Source: Chlamydoabsidia padenii
Taxonomy: Eukaryota > Mucoromycota > Mucoromycetes > Mucorales > Cunninghamellaceae
Direction: 5' to 3'
DNA: 64,000 nt
Assembly (NCBI GenBank): GCA_025330725.1
Contig: JAIWND010000015.1
Location: forward strand, 372,001 to 436,000
Position numbers and translations under genes: made by a program. Below the pieces are notes generated by a model. That model was not told where the DNA came from. It saw nothing but the letters and a program-made list of their open reading frames with translations, and did not search any database. Positions 47,484 through 60,334 of the stretch are shown here, one piece after another. Positions within the stretch are counted from its first letter, which is position 1. Every line of letters starts with the position of its first letter.

Positions 47484-49216
47484 ATTTTTAAACCCCACTT
47501 TTTTTTTTCTCATCCTACTTTACTTTTTTTTCTGACTCTCTTTCACTTTTTCCCTTCCTCACCCATCATACTGTACTTACAGCAACTCTTCTGTAAATAA
47601 CGATATTGTTAATACTAACATAACGTTAGCCTTTTGCTGTCTACGAATAAATAAACATACCAATCTCTTCCTTTGAATTCCACACTCTCAAATGTGCCAG
47701 ATGCTCTTTAAAGAATTAACTTGATTCACTTGCTGGTAAACAAACTGACCAAATAGTCTGACAACACAGATAATACAAACACGCCAGTACAAACCTAATG
47801 TAAAAACAATACTCACAACATCACTTTGGTAAGACGTAATTTCTTTGTTGAACAATCTCTCAAGCTCATTCATGGCCCCTCTTTTTTTTTTTCTTTTTTC
47901 TTCTTTCTTTTAATTACATTATAGGAAACCACTCAAGATATGTATATACGGCCGGATCATATGGAAACGTCTATGCTCACTAACATCAGCATCAGCACCA
48001 CAGCAACCGTACATGAAATGGAACCAAGGCATCATCAACACTGCATCATCCCGACACAAAGGACACCAATCCAAACAATCAATTCGTCGTCGCTTTTTAG
48101 GTTGTACAAGTGTCATATAATGGTTTTCAGGAAACCCTCACAGCACGATCCGGTACAAAGGGATTAATTGGCAAAGGTGTTGATAAAGAAGGTCAATTGG
48201 GCTCGGTGGTGACAAGATCCATTCTATTATTGCACGTATTCAAAAATTGGTGGCAATGTACAAAATTATCAATTCTCAACAAGCGACCTGGATTCTTCTG
48301 ATCATTCAACCAAAGGGGTGACAAGGATCAAACTGGCAACTACTGGTAGTCATTATAGTCATATAGTTTTTTTTTTTTTTTTTTTTGTCATCATGAATAA
48401 AAAATATCTTCCTTGCCCTTTTACCACAATGTATGTATCACCTTGATTTATCTTGCGGGGTATAGAATAGCCAAATATAGATGTTTTTTAACTTGTAATG
48501 TGTTATTACACATCATTACACCATTACAATCTTGTGATGCCCAGAAACTTTATAATCCGAATGCACGGGTTTCCTACTTGATAATCATACTCCTTCGATA
48601 ATAAAAGCATGTTAATAGATCTTCACCCATGTTGAAACAGTTATACATATATAGTGGTTACACCAAATTTCTCAATGATATGATTCTTTCTTGTCATCCA
48701 TCAAATTCTCACGGGAAAACTATTCAAAAGTCATCTTTTATTAGAAGGAACTGTCAAGATCTAACATTGATCAAAAGTAAAGTTTTAATTGGGTACAAAA
48801 AGTGACAGGAAGGGGGCGATTCTGAAAAAGGAAATATGTTGCTTTTTAAGCATTGTGACCCATTCAGCATAATCTTACGATTTGAGCTACACTTTTTTTT
48901 TATTTTTATCTTCCACTCAATCAACTATAATATCTTCATTGCTATACACAAGTGGCAGATATACATTCATTATTTGAAGAAAAGAAAAAGAACCTGGAGT
49001 TACTTCAGTATCGTGTTTTCGACCGATTGTGCAGCCTCATCAGACCAACTAATGAGTTTCACCTCCGATAAAGTTGGCTATTTAGAATTTGATGGGAAAT
49101 CAGATGCTTCTCGTTACTCAAAACAGACATTTTAGCCCTGTTTTGGTTGTAATTGATGATTTGTGAACTGCTGATGGTTTTGTATCGATGAAGAAAGGGG
49201 AGCCAATTATTTAATC

Positions 49217-49234
49217 ATTTTCAAATCCCGATTT
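49217..49234 (+). promoter_or_regulatory. AAATCCCG promoter motif copy (OPT)
   Basis: ATTTTCAAATCCCGATTT, 145 nt upstream of the OPT ATG; a degenerate copy TTTAAATCCCAG follows at 49245-49256. Confidence 0.6.
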
Positions 49235-49378
49235 CGGATGTCTATTTAAATCCCAGGAATGAAAATTCCGATTCTTTTTTCTTTCCTTTTTCTTTACTCC
49301 ATTCTTCCTCCATCGCTTCCCATTCACCTGTGTCTTTCATACTTTTAAAGTATAGCTTAATATCACACTTCTTTTACA

Positions 49379-51810
49379 ATGGACTATGCTACTGAAAAAG
49401 TAGAGAAACCCGACTTTGACAACAAGGAATATAACTCGTATGACAAGGATGTTGAGCCTATCGACATTCATGCTGAAGAAGAAGAAGAAGAAGACTCTCC
49501 TATTGAAGAAGTACGATCCGTAGTACCAAAGTAAGTAAAAACAATATATAATAATAATCATACTTTTTTTTTTATATCATTGATCTAACCTTCAATTCTC
49601 TTTTACTAGTACTGATGATCCAACTCTACCTGTTTATACTTTCCGTATGTGGTTCCTTGGTATTATATTCACTGGTGTCCTCGGCTTTGTCAATCAATTC
49701 TTCTGGTACCGTAAAAACGCCATGACAATCTCAACCCTGGTGGTGCAATTGTTATCCTTCCCTCTTGGTAAACTTATGGAAAAGGTGATTCCTTCTTCTC
49801 GATTCTTCAACCCTGGACCATTCAATATGAAAGAACACGTACTGATCACAACTATGGCCAATTGCGCATCACAAACAGCTTATGCCATCGATATTCTTAC
49901 CATTCAAAAGTTATTCTATCTTCAAGACATGGGTTGGGGTGGAGGTATTCTCTTGATTTGGACTACTCAATTTCTTGGTTATGGTATGGCTGGTGTCCTT
50001 CGTCCTTACTTGGTATATCCTGCTGCTATGGTTTGGCCATCTAATTTATCTCAAATTTCACTTTTCCGATCACTTCATGTTGTTGACAAGTAAGTCTCTT
50101 TATCTTTACAATAACAGTATACTGATCATGTTTTCTTTTTTCTTTTTGCAAATAGAAATTGGACTGGACCTTCTCGATTCCATTGGTTTTTGTACATGTT
50201 TGCCGGTATGTTTGTGTACTACTGGCTTCCTGGCTACTTTTTCACCGTATTATCCTTCTTCTCTTGGGCATGCTGGATCAGCCCTAATAATGTCGTCCTC
50301 GGTCAACTGACAGGTGGTGCTAACGGTCTTGGTATGCTTGCTATCTCATTCGACTGGGAAACTATCGTGTCCTTCCTCCAATCACCTTTAATTGTGCCCT
50401 GGTGGGCGATTGCTAATGTGGCTGTTGGCTTTGTGATTGTGGCATGGATCATCACCCCTGCTCTCTACTACACCAACGTCTGGGATGCAAAGACCTTCCC
50501 CATCCTCACCCAACAACTCTTCACTGCCGATGGTCAACCTTGGAACAACAGTCTGGTGCTCACTCCCGAAAAGTTTTTGGACGAAGCTGCATACGCTCAA
50601 TATGGTCCTATGCGTATGTCGACCTTCTTTGCAATCACTTATGGTATTGGTTTTGCTGGTGTCACCTCCGTCCTCACTCACACCTTCCTCTTCCACGGTT
50701 CTGAAATCATGCGTCAATTCCGTGCCTCTCGTCAAGACAATGAAGACATCCATCACAAGTTAATGCGTGCTTATCCTGAAGTCCCTGGATGGTGGTATTA
50801 TGTAATTTTTGTTATCTCCTTTGGGGTGTCTTTTGCTGTCTGTTATTGCTTCAAGGTTGAACTGCCATGGTGGGGTATGTTCTTTGCAGTTGCTCTAGCC
50901 GCGATCTTTGTCTTACCTGTTGGAATTATTCAAGCCATCACCAATCAACAACCTGGTCTGAATGTACTCACTGAATTCTTGATTGGCTTTGCTCTACCTG
51001 GTCGTCCTATTGCCAATGTGACATTCAAGACCTACGGTTACATCTCCATGTACAATGCTCTCATCTTTGTTGCTGATCTGAAACTCGGTCATTATACCAA
51101 GATTCCTCCTCGGGCCATGTTTAACGTTCAAATTGTTGGTACTGCTATTGCTGGTGTGATTAATCTCGCGGTGGCACGTTGGTTGATGGAAACTATACCC
51201 AATATCTGTACCCCAGCCGGTTATCCTTTTACTTGCTCCAGTGCTCAAACCTTCTACTCTGCTTCCATCATTTGGGGTGTCATCGGTCCTCGTCGTATGT
51301 TTGCTAGTGATTCACCTTACTCACCCACTCTATACTTCTTCTTGATTGGCTTCCTCTTGCCCATTCCTTTCTACTTTTTGTCCAAACGTTACCCCAACTC
51401 TTGGTTTAAGTATGTCCATATTCCTTTGATCTTCAATGCTACTGGCATGATGCCTCCTGCTGTGCCTGTTAACTTCTCCATGTGGTGCGCGGTTGGTTTT
51501 ATCTTTATGTACTGGTTGCGCCGTTATAGACATGATTGGTGGGTCAAATACAACTATATCACATCCGCTGCCTTTGATTCAGGTAAAGTAACCAAACCCT
51601 CCAGTTTACTATAAGCAATGTTACTAATCCATATCTTTTTTTTTCGGTGTTGCAGCATGTGCCATTTGTACTCTTATTATTTTTGGTGTGGTGTTTGGCT
51701 CCGGATACTCACCTCAGTGGTTTGGAAACGGTGGTGTAGACATCAATGGAACACCCGACAACTGTCCTATGGCTCCTGCTAACTATTACGGCAAATGTAC
51801 TACCTGTTAA
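49379..51810 (+). CDS. OPT-family oligopeptide transporter
   Basis: Proton-coupled plasma-membrane importer of small peptides (Isp4/Opt1 type). Exons 49379-49530, 49610-50089, 50156-51582 and 51656-51810 give 737 residues. Acidic cytosolic N-terminus (to about residue 50), then DDPTLPVYTFRMWFLGIIFT beginning the first helix. About 14-16 hydrophobic segments follow, with family motifs NPGPFNMKEHVLITTMAN (the NPG box), AIDILTIQKLFY, FTVLSFFSWACWISPNN, GYISMYNALIFVADLKLGHY and IPPRAMFNVQIVGT. The C-terminus is short and Cys-containing (YYGKCTTC). The Gly/Pro-rich NPGPFN motif is diagnostic. Substrate cannot be told from sequence. Confidence 0.95.
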
Positions 51811-51950
51811 TCCCTACAACTAGTTTAATAATGTATTTTATGTAATATTTCTTTACTCTTCCCCTGCATCACTTTTTTATTTATTTATAATAAAGCAATC
51901 TCCTTTTACCTCATGTCAATGCAACAAATGCCAATTTCATATGCCGATGA

Positions 51951-51965
51951 TTTTTGAAATCCCGA
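51951..51965 (+). promoter_or_regulatory. AAATCCCG promoter motif copy (MEF2)
   Basis: TTTTTGAAATCCCGA, 82 nt upstream of the MEF2 start codon. Confidence 0.55.
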
Positions 51966-52046
51966 CATTTTGAATTGAGGAGGGGCAAGAAAAAAAAAAC
52001 ATTCTTTTGCTCCTCCTCCCCTTTTTCACTTTTGACACATCACACC

Positions 52047-54680
52047 ATGCTTCCAAGTGTCTTCTCATGCACTGCCGGGATGCCTTTACGATTGGCGACT
52101 CAAAAGAAAGTATCTGCGGCTTTACTTTATTGTCGAAGGACTGCTTTACGTTACCAATCTTACTCAACAGCAGGTATGTCAAAAAAAAAAAAAAAAAAAA
52201 AAAAGATTATTCAAAAAGATAAAACTAACTGACATATTTGAATAGGCGCTTTTTCGATTCCCAAGACTAGAAACATTGGTATTATAGCACACATTGATGC
52301 AGGTAATGATCCCAAAACAATAGAAATAATCTTTTATACTTGACCACTTTTTGTTATTTGTTACTTTTTCTTTCTTTTAGGGAAAACCACGACGACCGAA
52401 CGTATGCTTTATTATGCTGGTGTGACTAAACGGATCGGTGATATTGACGACGGCGATACTGTGATGGATTACTTGCAAGCGGAACGGGAACGAGGAATCA
52501 CCATCAACAGTGCGGCTATTACATTTGCTTGGAAAGATCATCGCATCAACCTAATTGATACACCAGGCCATGTTGACTTTACCATGGAAGTAGAGCGTGC
52601 GGTACGAGTACTAGACGGGGCAGTAACCATTCTAGACGGTGTGGCGGGTGTCGAAGCACAAACAGAAACGGTATGGAAACAAGCCTCTCGATACAATATT
52701 CCACGAATCGCCTTTGTCAACAAACTGGATCGAACTGGTGGCGCCTTTGGACGAACGGTGCAAGAAGTATGGAAAAAATTACAAAGCCGGCCTTTGGTTG
52801 TCCAGCTCCCTCAGTATCATGATGATGATGCCACTGACCTATCACCTACTGCTGGTCGCCTCAAAGCTATTGTGGATCTAGTGGAAATGGAACTTTTGAC
52901 GTGGCATGACAAGGATGGTATGCAATTGACAAGGACCCCCTTTACTTTGGCTGATGATGCAGGATACTATGAAGAAGCAGTACGAGGTCGAACGGCATTG
53001 GTGGAAACTCTTGCTGAACTGGATGAAGAAATCGTGGATGTCTTTTTTGAACAAGCTGATGGGGATCACATGCAAGTACCTGCTCAAGCAATCAAGGAAG
53101 CGTTGCGTCGGGTGACATTATCCAACAAGGCAGTGCCTGTACTCTGTGGTGCGGCTTTCAAGAACGTTGGTGTCCAACCTTTACTAGATGCGGTACTCGA
53201 TTACCTTCCCAGCCCTTTGGATCGTCCAGCAGCAATTGCTACCATCAACAATAACAACAACAAAACGCAACTGATCCCTTTGAACGAAAATGCTAATGTG
53301 TGTGCTTTGGCATTTAAAGTCACTCACGATCCTCGCCGTGGTCCACTCGTCTATGTCAAGGTATACTCAGGCAAAATAAACAATCGGATGACACTCTTCA
53401 ACACCACCACCAAAAGCAAAGAACGTGTCAACAAACTTTTACAAATGTATGCCAAGGATGTGGAAGAGATACCTATGGTACAAGCGGGTAATATTGGTGT
53501 CATTGTGGGTCTCAAAGGAACACGCACCGGTGATACTCTGGTGCAATCAAACGACAACAAAGCGATCAAATCCAATCTCCAGCTGGACAACATTGATATT
53601 CCTAGCCCGGCCTTCTTTTCCGCCATCGAACCTCACTCGGTATCTGACGAACAAGCCGTCGAAGAAGCTTTGGTTCATCTGACTCGAGAAGACCCCTCAC
53701 TCAAGGTTTGGACTGACGAAGAAAGTGGCCAACGATTGATCAGTGGTATGGGCGAACTACATTTGGAAATCGTCAAGGATAGATTGATCAATGACTTTAA
53801 ATGTAAAACGGATATGGGCAAAATGCGAATCAGCTACCGGGAAACTTGTCAAGGATCTGGTATGACCAAGGCGGATTATGATAAGGAAATACTCGGCAAA
53901 CGGACTCGTGCGCGGTGTACGGTGGAACTCTCGGGACTCGGCAATGGTTATGATGACGACGACGACTCTGTGACCGATGATGATCATTGGACCATGGATA
54001 CAGGGAATCGACTATGCATCAAGTTGGATGATGGTGCCTTTGAGGATGATGATAATGATAACAACAATGACAAACGTACACCTACTGGTGGATCTCCATT
54101 GAAAAAGGAAGATATATATCAAGCAGCGTATACTGGTCTTTTATCTGGTCTTGCTCGTGGTGCTGTGCTTGGATTCCCATTAACACGAGTCCAAGCCAAG
54201 GTGACTGATTTGGAACAATTTGGCGCGGAAACTACGACAGGTGCGATCTCGGCGTGTGTTGCTCAAGGTGTCCAACATGCTCTTCAACAAGCTAATCCAT
54301 GTTTGTTGGAACCTATGATGGAAGTCTATACTGAAGTCAACGAAAATCATATTGGTAGCGTGGTGAGTGACCTATCAGGGACAAGACGAGGGCATGTCAT
54401 TGGAATGGATTCAGCTGCAGGAACAGAAGATACGACCGATCTCAACACACAAGTATATTCTCCTCCCGACTCTCTCATGACTTATACTGGTGATATCTCT
54501 GGCTATGTACCGAAACATGTCATCAAGGCTCATGTCCCATTATCTTCCATGTTGGGTTATTCAAGTGCCCTGAGAAGTTTGACTGGTGGTAGTGGTAGCT
54601 TCTCGATGCGGGTGATTGGATATGGTGAAATGAGCAATGACCGCGAACGAGCGGTAATCAATGAAATGAAGGGATGGTAG
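52047..54680 (+). CDS. MEF2: Mitochondrial elongation factor G2 (ribosome-releasing factor 2)
   Basis: GTPase that with RRF splits mitochondrial ribosomes after termination (GFM2/Mef2). Exons 52047-52173, 52246-52302 and 52381-54680 give 827 residues. The first 42 residues are a basic, Ser-rich presequence. The intron after HIDA interrupts the G1 loop [14 protein letters not shown]; switch regions [13 protein letters not shown] and [20 protein letters not shown], and NKLDRTGG follow. Choice of EF-G2 over EF-G1 rests on [18 protein letters not shown] and domain [17 protein letters not shown]. Domain IV carries an unusual acidic/Asn insert (about residues 517-570) that separates TVELSG from [20 protein letters not shown]. 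Ends in [21 protein letters not shown] and a normal stop. Confidence 0.93.
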
Positions 54681-55015
54681 ATTAAAACTTTTTTTAGATT
54701 AGATTATTGTTATTGTATTATCTTGTTGTCTTGTAAATAAATAAAAACCTACTTTTACCTCATGCATTCAAAAGAATTCAACTAGTGTGTACCTGAAATT
54801 TGCTTCCGAAAGCGGATAGTAATTTTTGGTGGCTTAAAAAATCTTGCGCTCAATTAAGAGTAGAAACTTTTGCACCCCTCGCCCTTTCTTTCCTTCTCTC
54901 TCTTTTTTTTTTTTTTGAACATTACTGTAAGTACTTGTGTATTGAATAGGCAACATTTGACTGGAATGTAAAACTTGGGCATTAAACTAATATATACTTT
55001 TATAAAACATAGAAC
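54681..55015. other. Intergenic and 5' UTR of eL28 gene
   Basis: AATAAA near 54737 serves MEF2. A CT/T-rich tract at 54888-54916 precedes GTAAGT at 54927, and CATAG ends at 55012, three bases before the ATG: a probable 86-nt 5' UTR intron. Confidence 0.5.
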
Positions 55016-55593
55016 ATGAGCTCTGCTTTGGTCTGGGAATTAATCAAGAACAACAACTCCTTCCTCGTGAAGCGAGCCGGTCTCCAACTCTCCTCCGAAT
55101 CCAACAACTTGACCAACCTCCACTCTTACAAGTACTCTGGTCTTGCTAACGAAAAGGTAAAAAGCGAACAATGGAAACGGGCCATCAACAACAACAACTA
55201 ATGGGCGGTTTTATTATTATCATTTATATGTAGACTGTTGGTATTCAAGCTGCTCCTCGTGGTATCAAGGTCACCAAGAACACCAAGAAGATGTTCTCTC
55301 CTGCCAAGTCTGTCAACAGCACTGTTATCGCCAAGTCTCGTCGCCACACCGCCAAGTCTGTCGCCAACTTGATTGCTCGTAGCAAGTACAGAGCCGATCT
55401 CCTCCCTGTAAGTTGGAACTCACACTTGATCTTTTTTTTGTTGGATTTTTTTTTTTTTTTTTTTTACTTACCTTCTTTTTTATATTTTATAAAGGCTGCT
55501 CTTGCTCGTGCTTCTGCTGTCATCTCTTCTCAACAACCTGTCAAGGCCAAGAACTTGCGTCCTGCTAAAGGTATCCGTGCCCTCAAGGCTTAA
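55016..55593 (+). CDS. RPL28: Cytosolic 60S ribosomal protein eL28
   Basis: Large-subunit ribosomal protein of the L28e family, present in most eukaryotes but lost in baker's yeast. Exons 55016-55156, 55234-55407 and 55495-55593 give 137 residues (human 137). Start [20 protein letters not shown], then [20 protein letters not shown], exon 2 [18 protein letters not shown] and a basic [21 protein letters not shown]-terminus rich in Lys/Ala. Splice phases all zero. A probable 5' UTR intron lies directly upstream, common for ribosomal protein genes. Confidence 0.93.
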
Positions 55594-55873
55594 AACTATT
55601 TGATCATCCCTCCTCCCTACCTTAAATAGACTACATTTTACTTTTTTGTTGTATGTATAGTTGCTCTTGTTTGTTTAGTTGGTAATAAATGATAATATGA
55701 TTTTTTTTTTTTAAAATTCACATGAATACAGCATATTCATCCGTTTTTGGCAGAACTGTTTGCTCGACCACAAAAAAAAAGCGGGGGTTTAATTCGCGCT
55801 TTCATGTCTTACATTTTTTATTCCCTGTCTTCTCTTCTTTTTCTTTTTTTTTCTTTAATGACCCTTTAACACC

Positions 55874-58800
55874 ATGAGTGTATATACTTATGCCACCACT
55901 TTACAGAAACCCACCGCCGTACACGACGCTATCAAGGGCAACTTCTTGGCTCCTAATGATACCAACTTGATTGTTAGGCAAGTAATCATTAAAACAACCG
56001 TTAAACTGTAAAACTCATTCACTGACCTTCTCTTCCTTCGCTATATGATATGTAGTAAAGGCACTAGAATCGAAATATACTCATTCTCTAATGATCTACT
56101 CTACCCATCACTGGATCTTGATCTATATTGTCGTATTGCCTCTATCAAAACATATACTTTACCGGTAAACCAAACAGATAGGACACCACCCACACCATGC
56201 TTATATTAACAATTACTTGTTCTTTTTGAATAGAATCGATCGACCTGCTCTTTATTTGTACTTAGTGAACGACAAATGTATTGTGTCCTCCACTTTGATC
56301 CAGTAACGAAAACGATTATCACCGAAGCGCATGGCACCTTGGAACAGAAAAATGCACGACCCAACGACGAAATCATGGCGGTAAAGGATACTGAAAACCG
56401 TGTAATCATCATTAGTGCGTTTACCGGTCTCTTGTTTTGTATCCCTCTTCAAGGCTCGGAAACATCAAAACAAGCTAAAGGCAAAGGCAAAGAGGGGGAT
56501 AGGGTGGAATTCGAACCGTTTGAATACAAGTAAGATCACTCACTCCATATAAAAAAAAAAACGGCAAGGTGGGACTAACTAATATTATATGCTTTTATAG
56601 AATACAAGAATATAATATCAAATCGATGGTGGCTTTAGAAGAATCATCAACACCAACCTTTGCTATAATATACGAACAAGAAGCTGGTGTCCGCCTCAAG
56701 TTTTATCAAGTCAAATTATCAAGGAGGACCATCATACCAAAACTTACTTTACCAAATCCTCTCGAATCTTCCAGTCATCTTCTTGTACCGGTGCCTTTAC
56801 CTTTTGGTGGTGTTTTAGTAATAGGTGAATATACGATTTGGTACTATGATATGGAAGGAAACGACATGGCTGTCAGTATTGACGCTGTTATGATTACAAC
56901 GTAAGTCCCTTCGCCCCCTCCTTTTATTTGATGTGGTATGGGTGATCAAGAAATGGCGACTAACAAACAACTCTTCTTTTTTTGAAGGTATGCATTTATT
57001 GGTGGAACACCTAGACTTCGTTGCGTTTTAGGGGATACGATGGGAACTCTTTATGTGCTAACACTTACCACAAGCAAGACACAAGTGACTGATCTCAATA
57101 TAATCTATCTTGGCCAGGTAAGTCCTCTACTAAAACAAATTGGACACTTTATCTAAACTTGCCCTTTCAATAGGTTTCTGCATGTTCATGTATTGTGTAT
57201 CTTGGGTTTGATATGCTATATTGCGGATCATCACAAGGCGATTCATCTCTGGGTAAGCTCAACCTCAAGACTCCAACATCACCATTAGAAATTGTCGATG
57301 AATATCCAAACTTGGCACCCATCACAGACTTTTGTCTTTATGATTTGGATAAGCAAGGATGGGTAAGTAAAAAGAAGAAGAAGAAAAAAAAAGCAGGGAA
57401 TGCAGTTACTTATTGATTGATTTGTATAATGGTAGCAAACACTGGTCTGTTGTTCCGGTGCAAACAACGATGCTTCTCTGCGAATAGTACAAAGTGGCAT
57501 TGGATTCGTCGAACGTGCGGTCGTCCCCATCAGCGATATGACAAGTGTCTGGTCACTCAAAACAGGCAATCTTTCCGACAAATCACAACACGACATTCTA
57601 GTATTATCAACTATTCGAAACACACGTATTCTTTATCACCCGGGTGGAGACAGTAAAAACTTGGAGGAATTGGATAGCTTTTTGGCGTTTGATTTGGGAC
57701 AAAAGACATTATATACAACCACACTCGACAATGGTGATATCATACAAATCACACCAAAGGGTATCCGGCTGATGAGACCAAAGGCGACCATGATCACCCC
57801 CGCAGCAGCATCTTGGAATCCTCCTCATCAAGTCAACATTGTGGCAGCGGCTGTTGGACAAGGATACTGTGTTGTCTCGTGTGGCCTTGGAAGACTGATC
57901 TGTCTCGAAATAGATGGTGTGAATGTCCAATTGGTGGAAAAAAAGTAAAGAAGCTGCATAAAAGAAGAATTTGGAATGATGTTGTTAACCTTTTGTTTTG
58001 TTTTATGATAGAAACATATCCTTTCCCAGTGAATTATCATGTCTAAATATACTTGATAATCAGCAAGATGGTACTTCATATGTTGCGGTGGGTTTATGGA
58101 GTGGATACAATGTACAAGTACTTCGATTGCCTACTTTAGCCGTGGTCGACAAGGTAGCCCTTTCAAATACCGTCCCTCGCAATATCCTCTTCCAAACTTT
58201 GGAGGGCATCACTTATCTTTTTGTGGCCATGGGTAAGAAAAACAATAGCAACAACAACAACAACGAAGAATGGAAGGGAATACTCATTTGGTTTTAACAC
58301 TTTGTTTAGGTGATGGCATGATGGCACATTATACACTCACAGACGGAATGAAACTAGGACAACGCAAAATGATAACTCTAGGAACCAGATCAACCTCACT
58401 CTACTCTTTAACCTATCGAGGGGAAAATGTGGTGTTTGCCGCCTCGGACCGCCCTACGATGATCAGCAGCGCACGGAAACGTTTGGTATATTCAACTGTC
58501 AATCTAAAGGTAACAGGAAACAAATGGGGGAGGGACTGTCAACAGTATGGATTAATATAGATGAATTGTTATCCACCAATAGGATGTGAAAAGTTTTGCC
58601 TTATTCAACAATGCTGCTTGGCCAAACTCTTTACTGATAATGACGGAACAATATCTGGTAGTAGGTGACTTTGACCCTGCAAAGAAACTGCATATCTCGA
58701 AACTACCTCTAGACAAGAAAATGGGCCGGCGAATTGCTTACCACGATGACACTCAAACCATTGCTGTGGGAACTTGTCAGATCAAGCGGAACTATGATAA

Positions 58801-60094
58801 TGGCTCTATTGAAAAACACGGGTGGATTAATATATACGACGCACGGACCTTTCAAGGTAAGTGTGAATCATGTGTAACGTACACACTAATAGAATAACCT
58901 CCAACCTTTTTTATTTTGTCTTACCATAGAAATTGGGACTCACGATCTACTTCAGCATGAATTGGTGGAATCTATGTGTACTGCAAGAATATTCAATCAA
59001 AATCAACTATATCTCTTTGTGGGAACTGCAATCACTCTGCCTGCTGAACCGGAACGGAACATTGGCCGTATTCTTATGTATCAAGTCAATTCTGGTCAAA
59101 GTTATCAACTAGTGGAAGCTGTCAATGTCCCTGGTGTAGTTTACTGCATCAAGCCATATAAAAACAGTATTACTGCTACTGTGAATGGATCTGTAAGTAA
59201 TCATTTCTAGATTACTGGGTATGACTAATGTATCATTATTTTATTATTTCAGCTGTATCACCTCAACTCCTACCGACCTGAAGCTGCTCAAGGTGAAAGA
59301 TTGTTTATAACACAGAAGATTAGCTCGAACGTATTGGCTTTAGATCTCGACACCAATGAAGAACACATCCTGGTTGGTGACTTTATGCAGTCCATGTCTT
59401 TAGTGGAACTAGAAGATGAAACTTCACCTACGATGACGACTGTGGCGAAGGATTACAATGCAAACTGGATGACAGCTGTCAAGATGGCCAATCATAATAC
59501 TTACATCGGTGCCGAAATGTCACACAACCTATTCACTCTATTAAAACCCGAACAAAAAGAAGATGCCAAGAAGGATGAAACATTACGGATGGATATGGTG
59601 GGTGAATATCATATAGGTGATCTAATCAATAGAATGCATCAAGGTAAAAAGAAAAAAGTTGATGATGGTAGATACTTACATCAACTTTTTTTTTTCTTTT
59701 TCTGGTTACTGCTATTATAGGATCATTGGCGGATGAAATCAATTCTGGTACTGAAGGCAAAGAAAACACATGGTCCATCATATACGTCACAGTCAATGGA
59801 GCTATAGGAACACTCGTTGGTATCTCGGAACAAGACTATATGCTTTTACTAGAGGTGCAACAAAATATGATCACATTATCTCCGCCAATAGGCAAAATGG
59901 ATCACACTTCATGGCGAAGCTTCGATAATGGTACACGGATGGGTGAAGCCCGCGGTTACATCGACGGTGATCTCGTGGAAAAATTCTTGGCGTTATCAAC
60001 CAAAGACCAACATAACCTAGTTGACCAATTATCCATACCCATTAGTGTAGATAACTTACAAATCAAAATTGAAGGACTATCTCAATTAAGGTAG
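55874..60094 (+). CDS. DDB1: DNA damage-binding protein 1 (CUL4 adaptor)
   Basis: Three-propeller WD40-like scaffold that joins CUL4 ubiquitin ligase to substrate receptors and helps detect UV lesions. Thirteen exons: 55874-55977, 56056-56164, 56234-56529, 56601-56900, 56988-57117, 57174-57362, 57436-57944, 58012-58232, 58310-58509, 58583-58856, 58930-59192, 59253-59643, 59721-60094; 1,119 residues (human 1,140). Start TYATTLQKPTAVHDAIKGNF; further blocks NARPNDEIM, PVPLPFGGVLVIGE, NNDASLRIVQSGIGF, DGMMAHYTL, KRLVYSTVNLKDVKSFAL, ANWMTAVKM, GKMDHTSWRSF and GYIDGDLVEKFL, which match human DDB1 in order. Intron 1 has a GC donor (AG|GCAAGT at 55978): this gives NLIVSKGTRIEIY as in DDB1, and a GT four bases on would meet a stop. 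Confidence 0.95.
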
Positions 60095-60152
60095 TTCTCA
60101 TAATAAAATGATTCGACTTGCTTTGTATATGTACCTTTTTTTTCTGCTTGAA

Positions 60153-60167
60153 TCGGGATTTGAAAAT
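60153..60167 (-). promoter_or_regulatory. AAATCCCG promoter motif copy (eIF6)
   Basis: Minus strand ATTTTCAAATCCCGA, 168 nt upstream of the eIF6 ATG; a degenerate reverse copy GGCGGGGTTTCAATC lies at 60244-60258. Confidence 0.5.
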
Positions 60168-60334
60168 GCATTGGGGTTGGCTATTTTTTTTTTTTGGTGG
60201 GTGGCTGAAGGAACAAAATCAACCCATCAAGTTTCCTCTCGTAGGCGGGGTTTCAATCACCAGATTCAAAAGATAAAAACTTTTCTTTTTTGTCTCTTGT
60301 CTTTTTTAATCATTCCTTCTCTATTTGATTACCA

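Larger units (their letters stand above)
46826..49378. other. Gene-poor stretch upstream of OPT gene
   Basis: 2.5 kb. A promoter-like unit at 47471-47570 (motif copy ATTAAAATCCCGC then a CT-rich tract) has no resolvable gene after it; frames at 47688-47873 (-) and 47940-48300 (+) are not recognisable. T runs near 47883 and 48367. The last 160 nt are the OPT promoter. Confidence 0.45.

Noticed and set aside
47688..47873. 61-codon minus frame starting MNELERLF
   Set aside because: The only intron-like gap would be 22 nt, the leader is purine-rich unlike real genes here, and no family is recognisable.
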